Assembly (NCBI GenBank): GCA_016787415.1
Contig: JAEUUT010000183.1
Location: 1 to 60,746 of the forward strand
Source of the DNA: Saprospiraceae bacterium
GTDB taxonomy: Bacteria > Bacteroidota > Bacteroidia > Chitinophagales > Saprospiraceae
Length of the DNA: 60,746 nucleotides
Reading direction: 5' to 3'
Part shown: in pieces, positions 1 through 9,071 of the stretch
Numbering within the stretch: position 1 is the first letter of the stretch
Layout: every line of letters starts with the position of its first letter
The notes under the pieces: model-generated
Database searches by the model: none
The model's input: only the letters and a program-made list of their open reading frames with translations
Told to the model about the DNA's origin: nothing
Made by a program: the position numbers and the translations under genes

Positions 1-1
1 C

Positions 2-607
2 TCGCCCTGGGCCGATCCGAGTTTTACCGGAGCGTTTTTGCCCGACGAAAAAACCATTTCTGCTGCGGGTTTCGATGCTTCCTGGAAGGTGCTCAACCTC
101 AACCGGAATTACCCGCAGCAATGGAACAGCGACCAGACCATTTCCATAGAGGAAAGCACATTTGGCGTCGAATTTATCCTGCCGGTAGACAATTACCAGA
201 AATCTACCCGCTCGGTGAAATATGCCATTTTGTTTATCGGCCTCACTTTTCTGACCGTCTTTTTTGTGGAAATGCGGCAGGCGCGCCCGGTGCATCCGTT
301 TCAGTATGCGTTGATCGGGCTGGCTCTGGTGATTTTTTACACCTTGCTGGTGGCCATTTCGGAGCAGGTGCCGTTCAATGCAGCCTACCTGATTGCTGCA
401 TTGATGACGATCGGACTTACCGGCTTGTACGCGAAAGCCTTGTTTGAGTCGGGGCGTATGGCGCTCCTGGTCAGCGGTGCGCTTACCATATTGTACGGAT
501 TCCTGTTTGTGGTGCTTCAACAACAGGATTATGCATTGCTGATCGGCAGCCTGGGTTTGTTTGTGATATTGGGTGTGGTGATGTATTTTTCGAGGCGCAT
601 CAGTTAG
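2..607 (+). CDS. creD: CreD-like inner membrane protein, 3' part
   Basis: The reading frame is open from base 2, so the gene starts before the window and only the C-terminal ~200 residues are present. The visible part begins with a soluble segment containing PSFTGAFLP and FGVEFILPVDNYQKSTRSVK, followed by about five hydrophobic helices ending in a basic YFSRR tail. This order (periplasmic domain, YQK.TRS.KY junction, helix bundle) is typical of the CreD family of cell-envelope integrity proteins. The family's molecular role is unclear; in Enterobacteria it belongs to the CreBC regulon. The stop TAG at 605-607 lies 3 nt before a 67-bp inverted repeat shared with the convergent LRR gene. Identity is confident; function in this organism is not known. 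Confidence 0.85.
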   Translation, partial: SPWADPSFTGAFLPDEKTISAAGFDASWKVLNLNRNYPQQWNSDQTISIEESTFGVEFILPVDNYQKSTRSVKYAILFIGLTFLTVFFVEMRQARPVHPFQYALIGLALVIFYTLLVAISEQVPFNAAYLIAALMTIGLTGLYAKALFESGRMALLVSGALTILYGFLFVVLQQQDYALLIGSLGLFVILGVVMYFSRRIS

Positions 608-610
608 GTG

Positions 611-759
611 TTTAGTTATCGGTTATCCGTTATTGGTTATCAGGGGTGGTAGAGGGCCATCTGTACAAATGCCTGGCTTCACTGAAAGGAATGCCAGGCA
701 TTTGTACAGATGGCCCTCTACCACCCCTGATAACCAATAACGGATAACCGATAACTAAA
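611..759. repeat. Perfect 67-bp inverted repeat with heptamer arms (GGTTATC family)
   Basis: Arms 611-677 and 693-759 are exact reverse complements over 67 bp, with a 15-nt loop. The outer part of each arm is a degenerate heptamer array (TATCGGT, TATCCGT, TATTGGT, TATCAGG). The inner part (AGGGGTGGTAGAGGGCC and onward) is not repetitive. It lies between the convergent creD and LRR genes, and its right arm contains the LRR stop codon at 755-757. On both strands the RNA would form a very stable hairpin, so a bidirectional terminator or mRNA 3'-end structure is plausible. A related element lies at 57472-57617 and a single arm at 2063-2097. Confidence 0.95.
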
Positions 760-1963
760 AAAGTACCTGGCACTTCGGCATATCCTTCTTCAATTGTTCT
801 ACCAATTCTTTGGGCAAGGGAGGGTTGTTGGCAAGAGACAGATAAGCCAGATTGGTCATGTTCTTCAAATCGGGTGGCAGGGTGGCCAGTCGATTGGCGG
901 CGAGCTCCAATTGCCTTAGACTGGTGAGTTTGGAAGTGCTGGCAGGGAGAGCAGAAAGGGCATTTCTATTCAGTGATAGCCGATATAGTGATGTCAGGTT
1001 TCCCAGGTCATCCGGCAGTCTTTCAAGCCGGTTATAGGAAGCGTCGAGGGTGGAAAGTTTGTTGAGTTGGCCGACACCTTCTGGAAGGGTAATAAGTTGA
1101 TTATCATTAATTTCCAGGGTTTTCAGGCTGCTCATTTGACCTAATTCGGGCGGCAATACGCTTATTTTGTTCAGGGAAGCAAAAAGCCAGTTCAGGGCCT
1201 TGAGTTGGCCGATAGAAGCCGGCAATGTTTGCAATTGATTTCCACTGATGTTGAGGGTTTGCAACGACGCGCACTTGCCGATATCGTCGGGAAGTGCCTG
1301 GAGTTTATTGCGGCCCAGTTCCAGGTCTTCCAGTTGCGTCAATCCTCCGAGAGAAGGCAATGCAGTAAGTCGGTTTCCAGTAATGCTGAGTACCCGCAGA
1401 TGGGTAAGTTGGCCAAGGCTTGCTGGTAGGCGCTGCAAGCCGCAATTGATCAGGTACAATTCCTGTAGGTTTTTAAGTTGGCCGAGTCCTTCCGGCAGGG
1501 AATCTATCTGATTTCCGGTCAGATAAAGTTCTTTTAATGCGTGCAACGACCAGATTTCATTCGGCAGACTTACAATGGAGTTGTTACCCAGATTGAGGTA
1601 GCGCAGGTTTTTCAGTTTCCTGATTTCAGGCGGGATGGTAGCAATCAGGTTGCTCGACAGGTCGAGTATGCACAGTTGCGGATATTTCAAAATTTCAACC
1701 GGAAAAGTGCTCAGGTTACTGTTGCGCAAACTGAGTGCCCGGGTGCCGGCTTTCAACTGATCGAGGCTGGTGGCAAAGTAAAATTCCTCTCCCGTTTCGC
1801 AGTCGCGAATAAGGGCAGGCGTACCGTCAAACAGCGAACTCTCCTTAAACCCTTTGCAGGGAATCGGTGTCGGCTGCTGTTTTTCACGCAGTTCTTCCAT
1901 TACCTGCGCGGAGGCTACAAAAGGCAGGATAAAGAGCAAAAGCAAAACGGATAGGAGGCGCAT
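755..1963 (-). CDS. Secreted leucine-rich-repeat protein
   Basis: 402 residues. Residues 1-19 form a signal peptide ending ASAQ. After a short N-terminal segment, roughly residues 75-385 consist of about 13 leucine-rich repeats of 23 residues with the pattern LxxLxLxxNxLxxLPxxIGxL, the bacterial/plant-type intracellular LRR class. No anchor, enzyme domain or T9SS tail follows the last repeat; the protein ends KCQVLF. LRR solenoids bind proteins or glycans, so an extracytoplasmic binding role is likely, but no partner is indicated. The stop codon TAG is supplied by the arm of the adjoining inverted repeat. Start chosen because the signal peptide begins directly at this methionine. Confidence 0.9.
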   Translation of the reverse strand: MRLLSVLLLLFILPFVASAQVMEELREKQQPTPIPCKGFKESSLFDGTPALIRDCETGEEFYFATSLDQLKAGTRALSLRNSNLSTFPVEILKYPQLCILDLSSNLIATIPPEIRKLKNLRYLNLGNNSIVSLPNEIWSLHALKELYLTGNQIDSLPEGLGQLKNLQELYLINCGLQRLPASLGQLTHLRVLSITGNRLTALPSLGGLTQLEDLELGRNKLQALPDDIGKCASLQTLNISGNQLQTLPASIGQLKALNWLFASLNKISVLPPELGQMSSLKTLEINDNQLITLPEGVGQLNKLSTLDASYNRLERLPDDLGNLTSLYRLSLNRNALSALPASTSKLTSLRQLELAANRLATLPPDLKNMTNLAYLSLANNPPLPKELVEQLKKDMPKCQVLF

Positions 1964-2062
1964 AGGGCGGAAGGGGATTTCATGATTTCAGATTTGGTAA
2001 CAAGGCAAAATCTGTTGATCATCCATATCCTGTAGTTGAGTAGTAAAAAAAGGTCTTCCCAC

Positions 2063-2097
2063 CCCTGATAACGGATAACCGATAACCAATAACTAAT
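2063..2097. repeat. Single heptamer arm of the GGTTATC family
   Basis: This segment reads CACCCCTGATAACGG followed by further GATAACC-type heptamers. It matches the outer right arm of the 611-759 element, but no complementary arm is found nearby. It lies between the 3' end of mqnC and the 5' end of the LRR gene, and it contains the mqnC stop codon (2093-2095). It may be a decayed or half element. Confidence 0.8.
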
Positions 2098-3235
2098 CCA
2101 CAATCATTCCCGCCGCTTTCAATTCCTGCTGCATAATCCCCTGTGGCAGTTCGCGGTACTCGTATTGCTGATTGCGCAGTTGAGGCACAAAACCGGCTTC
2201 CCGGATAGCCTGCTGAATCCCGTCGGCAGTAAAGCGGAAACGGGCCCCAGCGGCCGACACCACATTTTCCTCGATCATGATACTGCCCCAGTCATTGGCG
2301 CCGGCGTGCAGGCAAACCTGGGCGATCTGTTTGCCGACGGTAAGCCATGATGCCTGGATGTTGACGATATTGGGCAGCATAATACGGCTCATGGCGATCA
2401 TGCGCACATATTCGTCGCCCGTGACAGCATTGCGGGCGCGTTTGATCTTTTTCAGGATCGTATCTTCATCCTGGAAAGGCCAGGGGATAAAGGCCAGGAA
2501 ACCCTTGGCGTCGGCAGGTTTTTCGGACTGTACCTGCCGCATGGCCGCGAAGTGTTCCATCCGTTCGAGGTTGGTTTCGATATGACCGAACATCATGGTA
2601 GCCGATGTGGTCAGGCGCAACTGGTGGGCGGCGCGCATCACATCGAGCCATTCTTCTCCGCCGCATTTGCCTTTGGAAATAAGACGGCGTACGCGGTCGC
2701 TCAGGATTTCGGCGCCTGCCCCCGGCAAGGAGTCCAGTCCGCTTTCCTGTAAGGCTTTGAGCACGTCGTAGTGGCTCATTTTTTCCAGTTTGGCGATGTG
2801 CGCCACTTCCGGCGGGCCCAGGGCGTGCAACTTGAGCGTAGGGTAGAGGTCTTTGAGTTGCTTGAACAAATCGGTGTAAAATGCCAGTCCCAGATCGGGG
2901 TGGTGACCGCCTTGCAGCAGCAGTTGTTCGCCGCCGAAACGGAAAGTTTCCTCTATTTTTTGTTTGTACTCCTCTATGGTAGTGATGTAGGACTCATCGT
3001 GGCCCGGACGCCGGTAAAAATTGCAGAATTTGCAGTTGGCGATGCACACATTGGTGGTGTTCGAGTTGCGGTCGATGATCCAGGTAACGGTGTTGCCGGG
3101 CACGTGTTGGTATCGCATGGCGTTGCCCACGTACATGAGTTCGGCGGTGGTGGCATTTTCAAATAAAAAAACGCCCTCTTCGGGGGTAAGCCATTCGTGG
3201 CGCAGGGCGCGGTGGAGCAGGTCGGAAATGTTCAT
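2093..3235 (-). CDS. mqnC: Cyclic dehypoxanthinyl futalosine synthase (MqnC)
   Basis: 380 residues from MNISDLLHRA. This radical SAM enzyme converts dehypoxanthinyl futalosine to its cyclic form in the futalosine route to menaquinone, in the cytoplasm. The [4Fe-4S]/SAM motif CxxxCxxC is at C64, C68 and C71 (CIANCKFC). Also visible are the family segments LLQGGHHPDLG and ALGPPEV and the C-terminal SIMIEENVVSAAG, which is typical of MqnC rather than MqnE. The frame is open upstream to 3364, but the internal ATG at 3233-3235 matches normal family length and start. It appears monocistronic; no other mqn genes are in the window. The stop codon sits inside a heptamer repeat arm. Confidence 0.92.
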   Translation of the reverse strand: MNISDLLHRALRHEWLTPEEGVFLFENATTAELMYVGNAMRYQHVPGNTVTWIIDRNSNTTNVCIANCKFCNFYRRPGHDESYITTIEEYKQKIEETFRFGGEQLLLQGGHHPDLGLAFYTDLFKQLKDLYPTLKLHALGPPEVAHIAKLEKMSHYDVLKALQESGLDSLPGAGAEILSDRVRRLISKGKCGGEEWLDVMRAAHQLRLTTSATMMFGHIETNLERMEHFAAMRQVQSEKPADAKGFLAFIPWPFQDEDTILKKIKRARNAVTGDEYVRMIAMSRIMLPNIVNIQASWLTVGKQIAQVCLHAGANDWGSIMIEENVVSAAGARFRFTADGIQQAIREAGFVPQLRNQQYEYRELPQGIMQQELKAAGMIVD

Positions 3236-3503
3236 ATCAGGATGGCGTCGTGGCGCCTGCACTATGCGGCTGGCAACGCTTTCAATTTTTTCTGAAAACA
3301 AAATTACGTCGGGAAGGTTGGGTGGAGGAACTCTTATGCAGAAATAAATGTTGTTTGCGGTCATTCGTTATTATCGCTCCAAAGAACGAAGTCGCCGCAT
3401 TTGGACGTTCTTCCGTTGGCGACTTACCTATTTTCCATAAAAAGGCAGGATTATTTGTCATCATGTATGGTCATCGACCTGTCACCCTTTTGCCCAATCT
3501 TAT

Positions 3504-4919
3504 ATGTCTTATACCATTCAAAAAGAAACTGCTCTTCAGCGCATTCGGCGCATTTTCCTGCTATCGCTCAATGGCGAGGAGCAGGATTACACCTCTGGTA
3601 GCATCGACCGTGCTATCGTATTGCTCGCTATTCCCATGATTTTGGAAATGGCCATGGAGTCGTTGTTTGCCGTAGTAGATGCCTTTTTTGTAGCAAAAAT
3701 CGGTGTAGAAGCCGTTGCCACGGTAGGCCTTACCGAATCCATGCTGACGCTGGTGTATTCCATTGCCATCGGACTGAGCGCCGCTGCCACGGCTATGGTG
3801 GCGCGGCGTATTGGCGAGGGCAATAAAGACGCGGCTGCAAAAGCAGGCGCACAGGTCATACTGATTGCGCTGGCGTTGTCGGTACTGATCGCTGTGCCGG
3901 GTTATTTCTATGCAGAAGACCTGTTGCGCCTGATGGCCCACGATACGAGTGTATCGAGTACGGGTTTTCATTTTACGCGGCTGTTGCTGACCGCCAACCT
4001 GCCCATTCTGCTGCTGTGGATGCTCAACGGTATTTTTCGGGGCGCCGGCGATGCGGCCACGGCCATGCGCGCTTTATGGATCGCCAATGCGGTGAATATC
4101 GTACTGTGCCCTTTGCTGATATTCGGCTGGGGGCCGATTCCGGCGATGGGCGTGATCGGTTCGGGTATTGCTACCACGATCGGGCGTTCGAGCGGTGTGT
4201 TGTACCAGTTGTGGAACCTGTTTGAAGTAGGCAAAATCGTGCGATTGCGCTGGAATATGCTCAAGCCGAAATGGGACATCATTGGCAGTCTGCTGAAACT
4301 CGCTTCGGGCAGCACAGGCCAGTACCTGATCGCTTCGGCCAGTTGGATTTTCATGATTTTTATTCTCGGGCGCATTGGCAAGGAAGTAACCGCTGGTTAT
4401 ACCATCGCCATTCGTATAGTGGTATTTACCATTTTGCCTTCATGGGGTATGGCCAATGCGGCGGCCACGCTGGTAGGGCAGAACCTGGGCGCGGGGCATC
4501 CCGAACGTGCCGAAAAATCGGCATGGCGGGCAGGGTTTTTCAATATGATCTTCATGGGAACGGTGGGTATTTGCTACCTGATTTTTGCGCCCTCGCTGAT
4601 TCGTATTTTTACAGATAATGTAGAGGCTATTCACTCCGGAGCGCTTGCTTTGCGCATTATAGCGGGCGGTTATGTGTTCTACGGCTGGGGTATGGTACTC
4701 ACACAAGCCATCAATGGCGCCGGTGACACGCGTACGCCCACCGTTCTCAATTTCATCTTCTTTTGGATGGTAGGTATGCCCCTCGCTGCCTTGCTGGCGC
4801 TGCACCTCGGCTGGGGCCAAACGGGTGTGTACTGGAGCATTTTTACCAGCGAATCGTGCATGGCCCTGGCGGCCATGTGGGTGTTCCGGAGAGGAAAGTG
4901 GAAAACGGTAAAAGTGTAG
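3504..4919 (+). CDS. MATE family multidrug/sodium efflux transporter
   Basis: 471 residues with about twelve hydrophobic helices in two homologous halves, after a cytoplasmic N-terminal segment containing the family-typical SIDRAIVLLAIPMILEM entry. MATE hallmarks include FFVAKIGVEAVATVGLTES in helix 2, the ...IFRGAGDAATAM loop of the first half, and NGAGDTRTPT in the second half. The family exports cationic drugs or metabolites in exchange for Na+ or H+ across the inner membrane. Substrate cannot be told from sequence. The gene stands alone and converges on ogt; its stop codon is followed 5 nt later by a 48-bp inverted repeat. Confidence 0.9.
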   Translation: MSYTIQKETALQRIRRIFLLSLNGEEQDYTSGSIDRAIVLLAIPMILEMAMESLFAVVDAFFVAKIGVEAVATVGLTESMLTLVYSIAIGLSAAATAMVARRIGEGNKDAAAKAGAQVILIALALSVLIAVPGYFYAEDLLRLMAHDTSVSSTGFHFTRLLLTANLPILLLWMLNGIFRGAGDAATAMRALWIANAVNIVLCPLLIFGWGPIPAMGVIGSGIATTIGRSSGVLYQLWNLFEVGKIVRLRWNMLKPKWDIIGSLLKLASGSTGQYLIASASWIFMIFILGRIGKEVTAGYTIAIRIVVFTILPSWGMANAAATLVGQNLGAGHPERAEKSAWRAGFFNMIFMGTVGICYLIFAPSLIRIFTDNVEAIHSGALALRIIAGGYVFYGWGMVLTQAINGAGDTRTPTVLNFIFFWMVGMPLAALLALHLGWGQTGVYWSIFTSESCMALAAMWVFRRGKWKTVKV

Positions 4920-4924
4920 TCGTA

Positions 4925-5058
4925 AGTCCTGAGTCGTGAGTCCTAAGTCCTGAGTCTGTAGAGTGCACCTGACTGCCTTTGGCCTTTTGTGCAATAGATG
5001 CCAGAAATAATCAGGTGTACTCTACAGACTCAGGACTTAGGACTCACGACTCAGGACT
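4925..5058. repeat. 48-bp inverted repeat with GAGTCCT heptamer arms
   Basis: Arms 4925-4972 and 5011-5058 are complementary at 47 of 48 positions; the one mismatch (C against T) still allows a G-U pair in one RNA strand. The loop is 38 nt. The outer arm is a heptamer array (AGTCCTG AGTCGTG AGTCCTA AGTCCTG) and the inner arm is GTAGAGTGCACCTGA. It fills the whole gap between the convergent MATE and ogt genes: 5 nt after one stop and directly abutting the other. Probable bidirectional terminator or 3'-end structure; the same family occurs at 12106-12330 and 20039-20245. Confidence 0.95.
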
Positions 5059-5568
5059 CTAAAAAAGTTTTCCCTGTGGCACCGGCGCATGTTCCAGTTC
5101 GTGTTTCAGCAGCCATTCCTTGCGCCACAGATCGCCGCCATACCCGACGAGTTTTCCATTACTGCCAATAACGCGGTGACAAGGGATGATAATGGTAATC
5201 GGGTTGCTGCCATTGGCGGCGCCCACCGCGCGAATGGCTTTGGTGTCGCCGTATCTTTTTGAAATTTCCAGATAAGAAGTTGTGACGCCGTACGGAATAT
5301 CGAGCAAGAGATTCCAGATGTGTTGCTGAAAATCGGTGCCTTTTGGCTGCAAGGGCAGGTCGAAAGTGAGGCGTTTGCCTTCAAAATACTCGTTTAGTTG
5401 GCGCGTCGCCTCTTTGATAGCACCCGGTATTTCACCTTCGGATGCAGGTTGCAGCGCAAGAGGCCTGCGCTCGGTTTCAACAAAGAGAATACTGTACACG
5501 CTGGTATCGGTGCCGGTGATTTCCAGCAAGCCAATGGGTGAGTGAATGAAGGTAGTGAATGCGGACAT
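5059..5568 (-). CDS. ogt: Methylated-DNA-[protein]-cysteine S-methyltransferase
   Basis: 169 residues from MSAFTTFIHS. It removes alkyl groups from O6-alkylguanine in DNA by transfer to its own cysteine, in a suicide reaction. The acceptor is C130 in the PCHRVIGSNG motif. Upstream, the helix-turn-helix region (PYGVTTSYLEISKRYGDTKAIRAVGAANG) and the downstream GYGGDLWRKEWLL segment are intact. Length fits a stand-alone Ogt with a short N-terminal ribonuclease-H-like domain and no Ada domain. The frame is open further upstream (to 5634), but the internal ATG matches the family. A -7-like box TACTTTTG on the minus strand (5573-5580) ends only 4 nt before this ATG, suggesting a very short or leaderless transcript. 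Confidence 0.92.
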   Translation of the reverse strand: MSAFTTFIHSPIGLLEITGTDTSVYSILFVETERRPLALQPASEGEIPGAIKEATRQLNEYFEGKRLTFDLPLQPKGTDFQQHIWNLLLDIPYGVTTSYLEISKRYGDTKAIRAVGAANGSNPITIIIPCHRVIGSNGKLVGYGGDLWRKEWLLKHELEHAPVPQGKLF

Positions 5569-5572
5569 GATC

Positions 5573-5580
5573 CAAAAGTA
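5573..5580 (-). promoter_or_regulatory. Candidate -7 box for ogt
   Basis: Reads TACTTTTG on the minus strand, an exact match to the Bacteroidota -7 consensus TAnnTTTG. Only 4 nt separate it from the ogt ATG, so a transcript starting about 5-7 nt after the box would have no 5' leader. No clear -33 TTG partner was found at 19-21 nt, so the call is tentative. Confidence 0.4.
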
Positions 5581-5643
5581 AGAAAGTCGCTCAAGAAAAA
5601 CTTCGAAACACGATCCTTTTCCGCCCAAACACATTATTTGACG

Positions 5644-5651
5644 TACCTTTG
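5644..5651 (+). promoter_or_regulatory. Candidate -7 box for lepA
   Basis: TACCTTTG, followed by CG, matches the Bacteroidota -7 consensus TAnnTTTG and lies 44 nt before the lepA start codon, in the divergent gap with ogt. A canonical -33 TTG at the expected distance is not obvious (TTTT occurs there instead). Confidence 0.45.
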
Positions 5652-5695
5652 CGCCCTCAAAAGTAGCAGGGCCTTGCCCCTGTGTCAGATTTTAT

Positions 5696-7492
5696 ATGAA
5701 AAACATCCGCAATTTCTGCATCATTGCGCATATCGACCACGGAAAAAGTACCCTGGCTGACCGCTTGCTGGAATACACCAATACCATCAGCAAACGCGAC
5801 ATGCAAGACCAGGCACTCGACAATATGGATCTCGAGCGGGAGCGTGGTATTACCATCAAGAGCCACGCCATCCAGATGGCGTATAAGCACCCTGCCGATG
5901 GACAGGAATATATTTTCAACCTGATCGATACCCCAGGGCACGTCGATTTTTCTTACGAAGTGAGCCGCTCCATTGCTGCCTGCGAAGGCGCTCTGCTGCT
6001 CGTGGATGCTACGCAAGGTATTCAGGCCCAAACGATTAGTAACTTGTATCTGGCCGTCGATCACAACTTGGAAATTATCCCGATTGTGAATAAGGTGGAT
6101 ATGACCAGCGCTATGGTGGAAGAAGTGCAGGACCAGATTATGGACCTCATCGGCTGCGATCGAGAAGACATCATTTCTGCTTCCGGCCGTACTGGTATCG
6201 GTATTCCAGAAATCCTGGCCGCAGTGGTCGATCGTGTACCGGCTCCGAAAGGCGACCCGGAAGCGCCGTTGCAAACGATGATTTTCGACTCGATGTTCAA
6301 CTCCTACCGCGGTGTCATTGCTTATGTGCGGGTGATGAACGGCTGCATGCGGAAGGGCGATAAAATCAAATTCCTCAACACGGGCAAGGAAGTCATAGCC
6401 GAAGAAGTAGGCGTGCTCAAACTCGGCCAGTTGGAAGCCGCAGAAATCGGCACCGGCGATGTAGGCTATGTCATCACAGGCATCAAGGTGAGCCGCGAAA
6501 TCAAGGTGGGTGATACGATCACGCACGTAGCGCGCCCCTGCCAGGATGCTGTAAAAGGTTTTGAAGAGGTAAAACCCATGGTATTCGCCGGGGTGTATCC
6601 GCTCGACAACGACGATTTTGAAGACCTGCGCGACTCGCTGGAAAAACTGCAACTTAACGACGCCTCGCTGGTGTTCGAACCGGAAACTTCCGTAGCGCTC
6701 GGCTTCGGTTTCCGCTGCGGCTTCCTGGGTATGCTGCACCTCGAAATTGTGCAGGAACGCCTGCAACGCGAATTCGACCAGGACATTATCACCACGGTGC
6801 CGAACGTAACTTACTTCGCTACCAACATGAAAGGGGAGCGTTTCTCTGTACGTCAGCCCAGCGAACTACCCGACCCGAATCACCTCGAGAACGCGGAAGA
6901 ACCCTATATCTATGCGCAAATCATTACCAAACCCGATTACATCGGCGGCATTATGAAATTGTGCATGGACAAACGTGGTATCCTGCAAAAACAGCACTAC
7001 CTCACGCCCACACGCCTGGAAATGATTTTCCACATGCCGCTGGCGGAAATCGTGTTCGATTTTTACGATCAGTTGAAATCGCTCACACGCGGCTATGCCT
7101 CGTTCGACTACCATATTCTGGATTACCGCATGACCGACCTCGTGCGCCTCGACATCAAACTCAATGGCGAACAGGTAGACGCCCTCAGCGCACTCGTACA
7201 CCGCACCAAAGCAGAATACATGGGCCGCCGCATGTGCGAAAAACTCAAGGAACTCCTGCCTCGTCAGCAATTCCAGATCGCTATTCAGGCTGCTATTGGC
7301 CAAAAGGTAATTGCCCGCGAAACGATTTCCGCGCTGCGCAAGGACGTTACGGCTAAATGTTACGGTGGTGACATCTCGCGTAAACGCAAACTGCTGGAAA
7401 AACAGAAAGAGGGTAAGAAAAAGATGAAACAGTTTGGCAACGTAGAAGTGCCACAGGAGGCATTTTTGAAGGTGCTCAAACTGAATGATTGA
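5696..7492 (+). CDS. lepA: Elongation factor 4 (LepA), ribosome-associated GTPase
   Basis: 598 residues, normal for the family. LepA binds ribosomes and hydrolyses GTP; roles in back-translocation, initiation and ribosome maturation have been proposed. The GTPase domain shows the P-loop AHIDHGKST at residues 11-19, the switch region [18 protein letters not shown] and NKVD. Domain II, the EF-G-like domains, and the LepA-specific C-terminal domain (ending near [17 protein letters not shown] and [13 protein letters not shown]) are all present, so the gene looks intact and functional. It stands alone, divergent from ogt. A complex inverted-repeat region follows before the next co-directional gene. 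Confidence 0.98.
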   Translation: MKNIRNFCIIAHIDHGKSTLADRLLEYTNTISKRDMQDQALDNMDLERERGITIKSHAIQMAYKHPADGQEYIFNLIDTPGHVDFSYEVSRSIAACEGALLLVDATQGIQAQTISNLYLAVDHNLEIIPIVNKVDMTSAMVEEVQDQIMDLIGCDREDIISASGRTGIGIPEILAAVVDRVPAPKGDPEAPLQTMIFDSMFNSYRGVIAYVRVMNGCMRKGDKIKFLNTGKEVIAEEVGVLKLGQLEAAEIGTGDVGYVITGIKVSREIKVGDTITHVARPCQDAVKGFEEVKPMVFAGVYPLDNDDFEDLRDSLEKLQLNDASLVFEPETSVALGFGFRCGFLGMLHLEIVQERLQREFDQDIITTVPNVTYFATNMKGERFSVRQPSELPDPNHLENAEEPYIYAQIITKPDYIGGIMKLCMDKRGILQKQHYLTPTRLEMIFHMPLAEIVFDFYDQLKSLTRGYASFDYHILDYRMTDLVRLDIKLNGEQVDALSALVHRTKAEYMGRRMCEKLKELLPRQQFQIAIQAAIGQKVIARETISALRKDVTAKCYGGDISRKRKLLEKQKEGKKKMKQFGNVEVPQEAFLKVLKLND

Positions 7493-7940
7493 TTGTTATG
7501 ATGAGATGCGCCTGTCGGCGCTCTATTGATAGTAGATACAATAATAAGACGCGCCTGTCGGCGCTATGGGGCTGTGGATTGGGCGGATAAAGCGGATTAG
7601 ACGGATTTTTTTCTTGAGATATTACATTGAAACAGGTGTACACTACGCTTTGTGTCCTCCGTGGTTTATTTTTTTAAAACCACCAAGGACACGGAGGACA
7701 CAAAGCGTAATATTTGCAAAAATATCCGTACTTGTCCGCCCAAATCCGTTTCATCCGTTGTTCCATCCTGCTACGGTGGTAAAAAGATCATCCTAAAAAT
7801 CCACAGGCCGACAGGCCCAAAAATCCCTTTGATCCGCTTCATCCGCCCAATCCACAGCCCCATAGCGCCGACAGGCGCGTCTTACTATTATCTCAATTGA
7901 TCCAATCCCCCGGCGCGACTCATCTACAATCAATCTTCCA
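7493..7940. repeat. Gene-free gap with nested inverted repeats (period-9 arms)
   Basis: This 448-nt gap between lepA and the lactonase gene holds no ORF of merit. Arms 7546-7597 and 7832-7883 are complementary at nearly all of 52 positions. They contain CGCCTGTCGGCGCTATGGGG and a period-9 array of GGCGGATAA-like units. A second copy of CGCCTGTCGGCGCT lies just upstream at 7509-7522. Nested inside is another inverted repeat around TACGCTTTGTGTCCTCCGTG (about 7644-7663, partner about 7691-7710). Between the arms, more 9-mers of the ATCCGTTTC type occur. It may act as a terminator for lepA; the nested build suggests one element inserted into another. Confidence 0.85.
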
Positions 7941-9071
7941 ATGAAAAAAATCCTCTTCCTCCTTTCCTGCCTCTACGCCTGCCAATCCAAACCAACGCCT
8001 CCACCAGCGGCACAACCCGACGAACGGCCCATCGTTTTTGCAGGTACATACACCCAGAAACTTGGCCATGTCGATGGCAAGGCTACTGGCATTTACACGT
8101 GCAGGTTTGATGCTTCAACCGGCGCGCTGACTGTAACGGACACCGTCGGCGGGATCGACAACCCGTCGTTTGTATGTGTTTCTCCCGATAAAAAATACCT
8201 GTATGCTGTCGCAGAAGCCGGAGGAACCCCCGATCGGGCATTCGGAGGTGTGGCAGCCTTTCGCATTCTGGATGGAGGTAAATTGCAGAAAATCAACGAA
8301 GTATCGTCGTATGGCGTAGCGCCCTGCCATATTTCTACGGATAAATCCGGCAAATTCGTGCTCGTAGCCAATTACGTTACGGGCAATGTAGCCACCTACC
8401 GCGTACAGACCGACGGCACTTTGAGCGACTCGCTCTGTGTGGTGCAGCACCCCGGCAAAAGCCCCTGGGCGCACATGATTCTCCCGTCGCCCGATGGCGC
8501 TACGATCTGGTCGGTCGACAAAGGCATCGATCGCGTGTTCATGTACAGCCTGTCTGAGGAAGGTAAATTGAAAGAACAATTCAGTTTTTCCACGGCAAAA
8601 GGCGCCGGGCCGCGTCACCTCGATTTCAATCCTGCACAACCGGATCAGTTTGCAGTGATTAATGAAAACAGTTCTACCCTGAACTATTACCGCAAGGAGG
8701 GCGATTCTGATATTCGCCGCCTCGACTCCTTGTCGACCTTGCCAGCCAATTTCAAGGAAAACAACACCTGCGCCGACGTGCATTTTCACCCCAATGGTAA
8801 ATTCCTGTACGGCTCCAACCGCGGGCACAACAGTATTGTGGTGTACGGCGTGGACACGCAGACAGGCAAACTGACGCTTCTGCAACACCAGTCAACGCAG
8901 GGGCTTATTCCGCGCAATTTCCTCGTCACACCCGATGGGAAATGGTTGCTGGCGGCCAACCAGAATTCAAGCACCGTGGCCTCTTTCCGAATCGATCCTG
9001 CGACGGGTATGTTGAGTCCTGCGGGTCAGCCCAGTGCCGTTCCTACGCCGGTGTGTTTGAAGATGCTGTAA
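7941..9071 (+). CDS. Lactonase-family seven-bladed beta-propeller lipoprotein
   Basis: 376 residues. Residues 1-14 form a lipoprotein signal with lipobox LYAC (C14), so the protein is likely tethered to a membrane facing the periplasm or cell surface. The rest is a lactonase/6-phosphogluconolactonase-like (Pgl) propeller, recognised from repeated blade motifs such as VSPDKKYLYAV, TDKSGKFVLVANYVTGNV, FHPNGKFLYGSNRGHNS and TPDGKWLLAANQNS. The cytoplasmic Pgl of the pentose pathway has no lipoprotein signal, so a role on an exported lactone or a purely structural/binding role is more likely than central metabolism. Its last 29 bp overlap the end of the convergent histidine kinase gene. Confidence 0.85.
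   Translation: MKKILFLLSCLYACQSKPTPPPAAQPDERPIVFAGTYTQKLGHVDGKATGIYTCRFDASTGALTVTDTVGGIDNPSFVCVSPDKKYLYAVAEAGGTPDRAFGGVAAFRILDGGKLQKINEVSSYGVAPCHISTDKSGKFVLVANYVTGNVATYRVQTDGTLSDSLCVVQHPGKSPWAHMILPSPDGATIWSVDKGIDRVFMYSLSEEGKLKEQFSFSTAKGAGPRHLDFNPAQPDQFAVINENSSTLNYYRKEGDSDIRRLDSLSTLPANFKENNTCADVHFHPNGKFLYGSNRGHNSIVVYGVDTQTGKLTLLQHQSTQGLIPRNFLVTPDGKWLLAANQNSSTVASFRIDPATGMLSPAGQPSAVPTPVCLKML

Noticed and set aside
611..759. Integron attC sites as an explanation for the hairpins
   Set aside because: The elements lack attC core sites (GTTRRRY) in the expected places, occur in all gene orientations, and no integrase is present in the window.
5657..6766. Long open frame on the minus strand opposite lepA
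   Set aside because: lepA on the plus strand is complete with all GTPase motifs; the opposite frame encodes a His/Phe-rich sequence typical of a mirrored frame.
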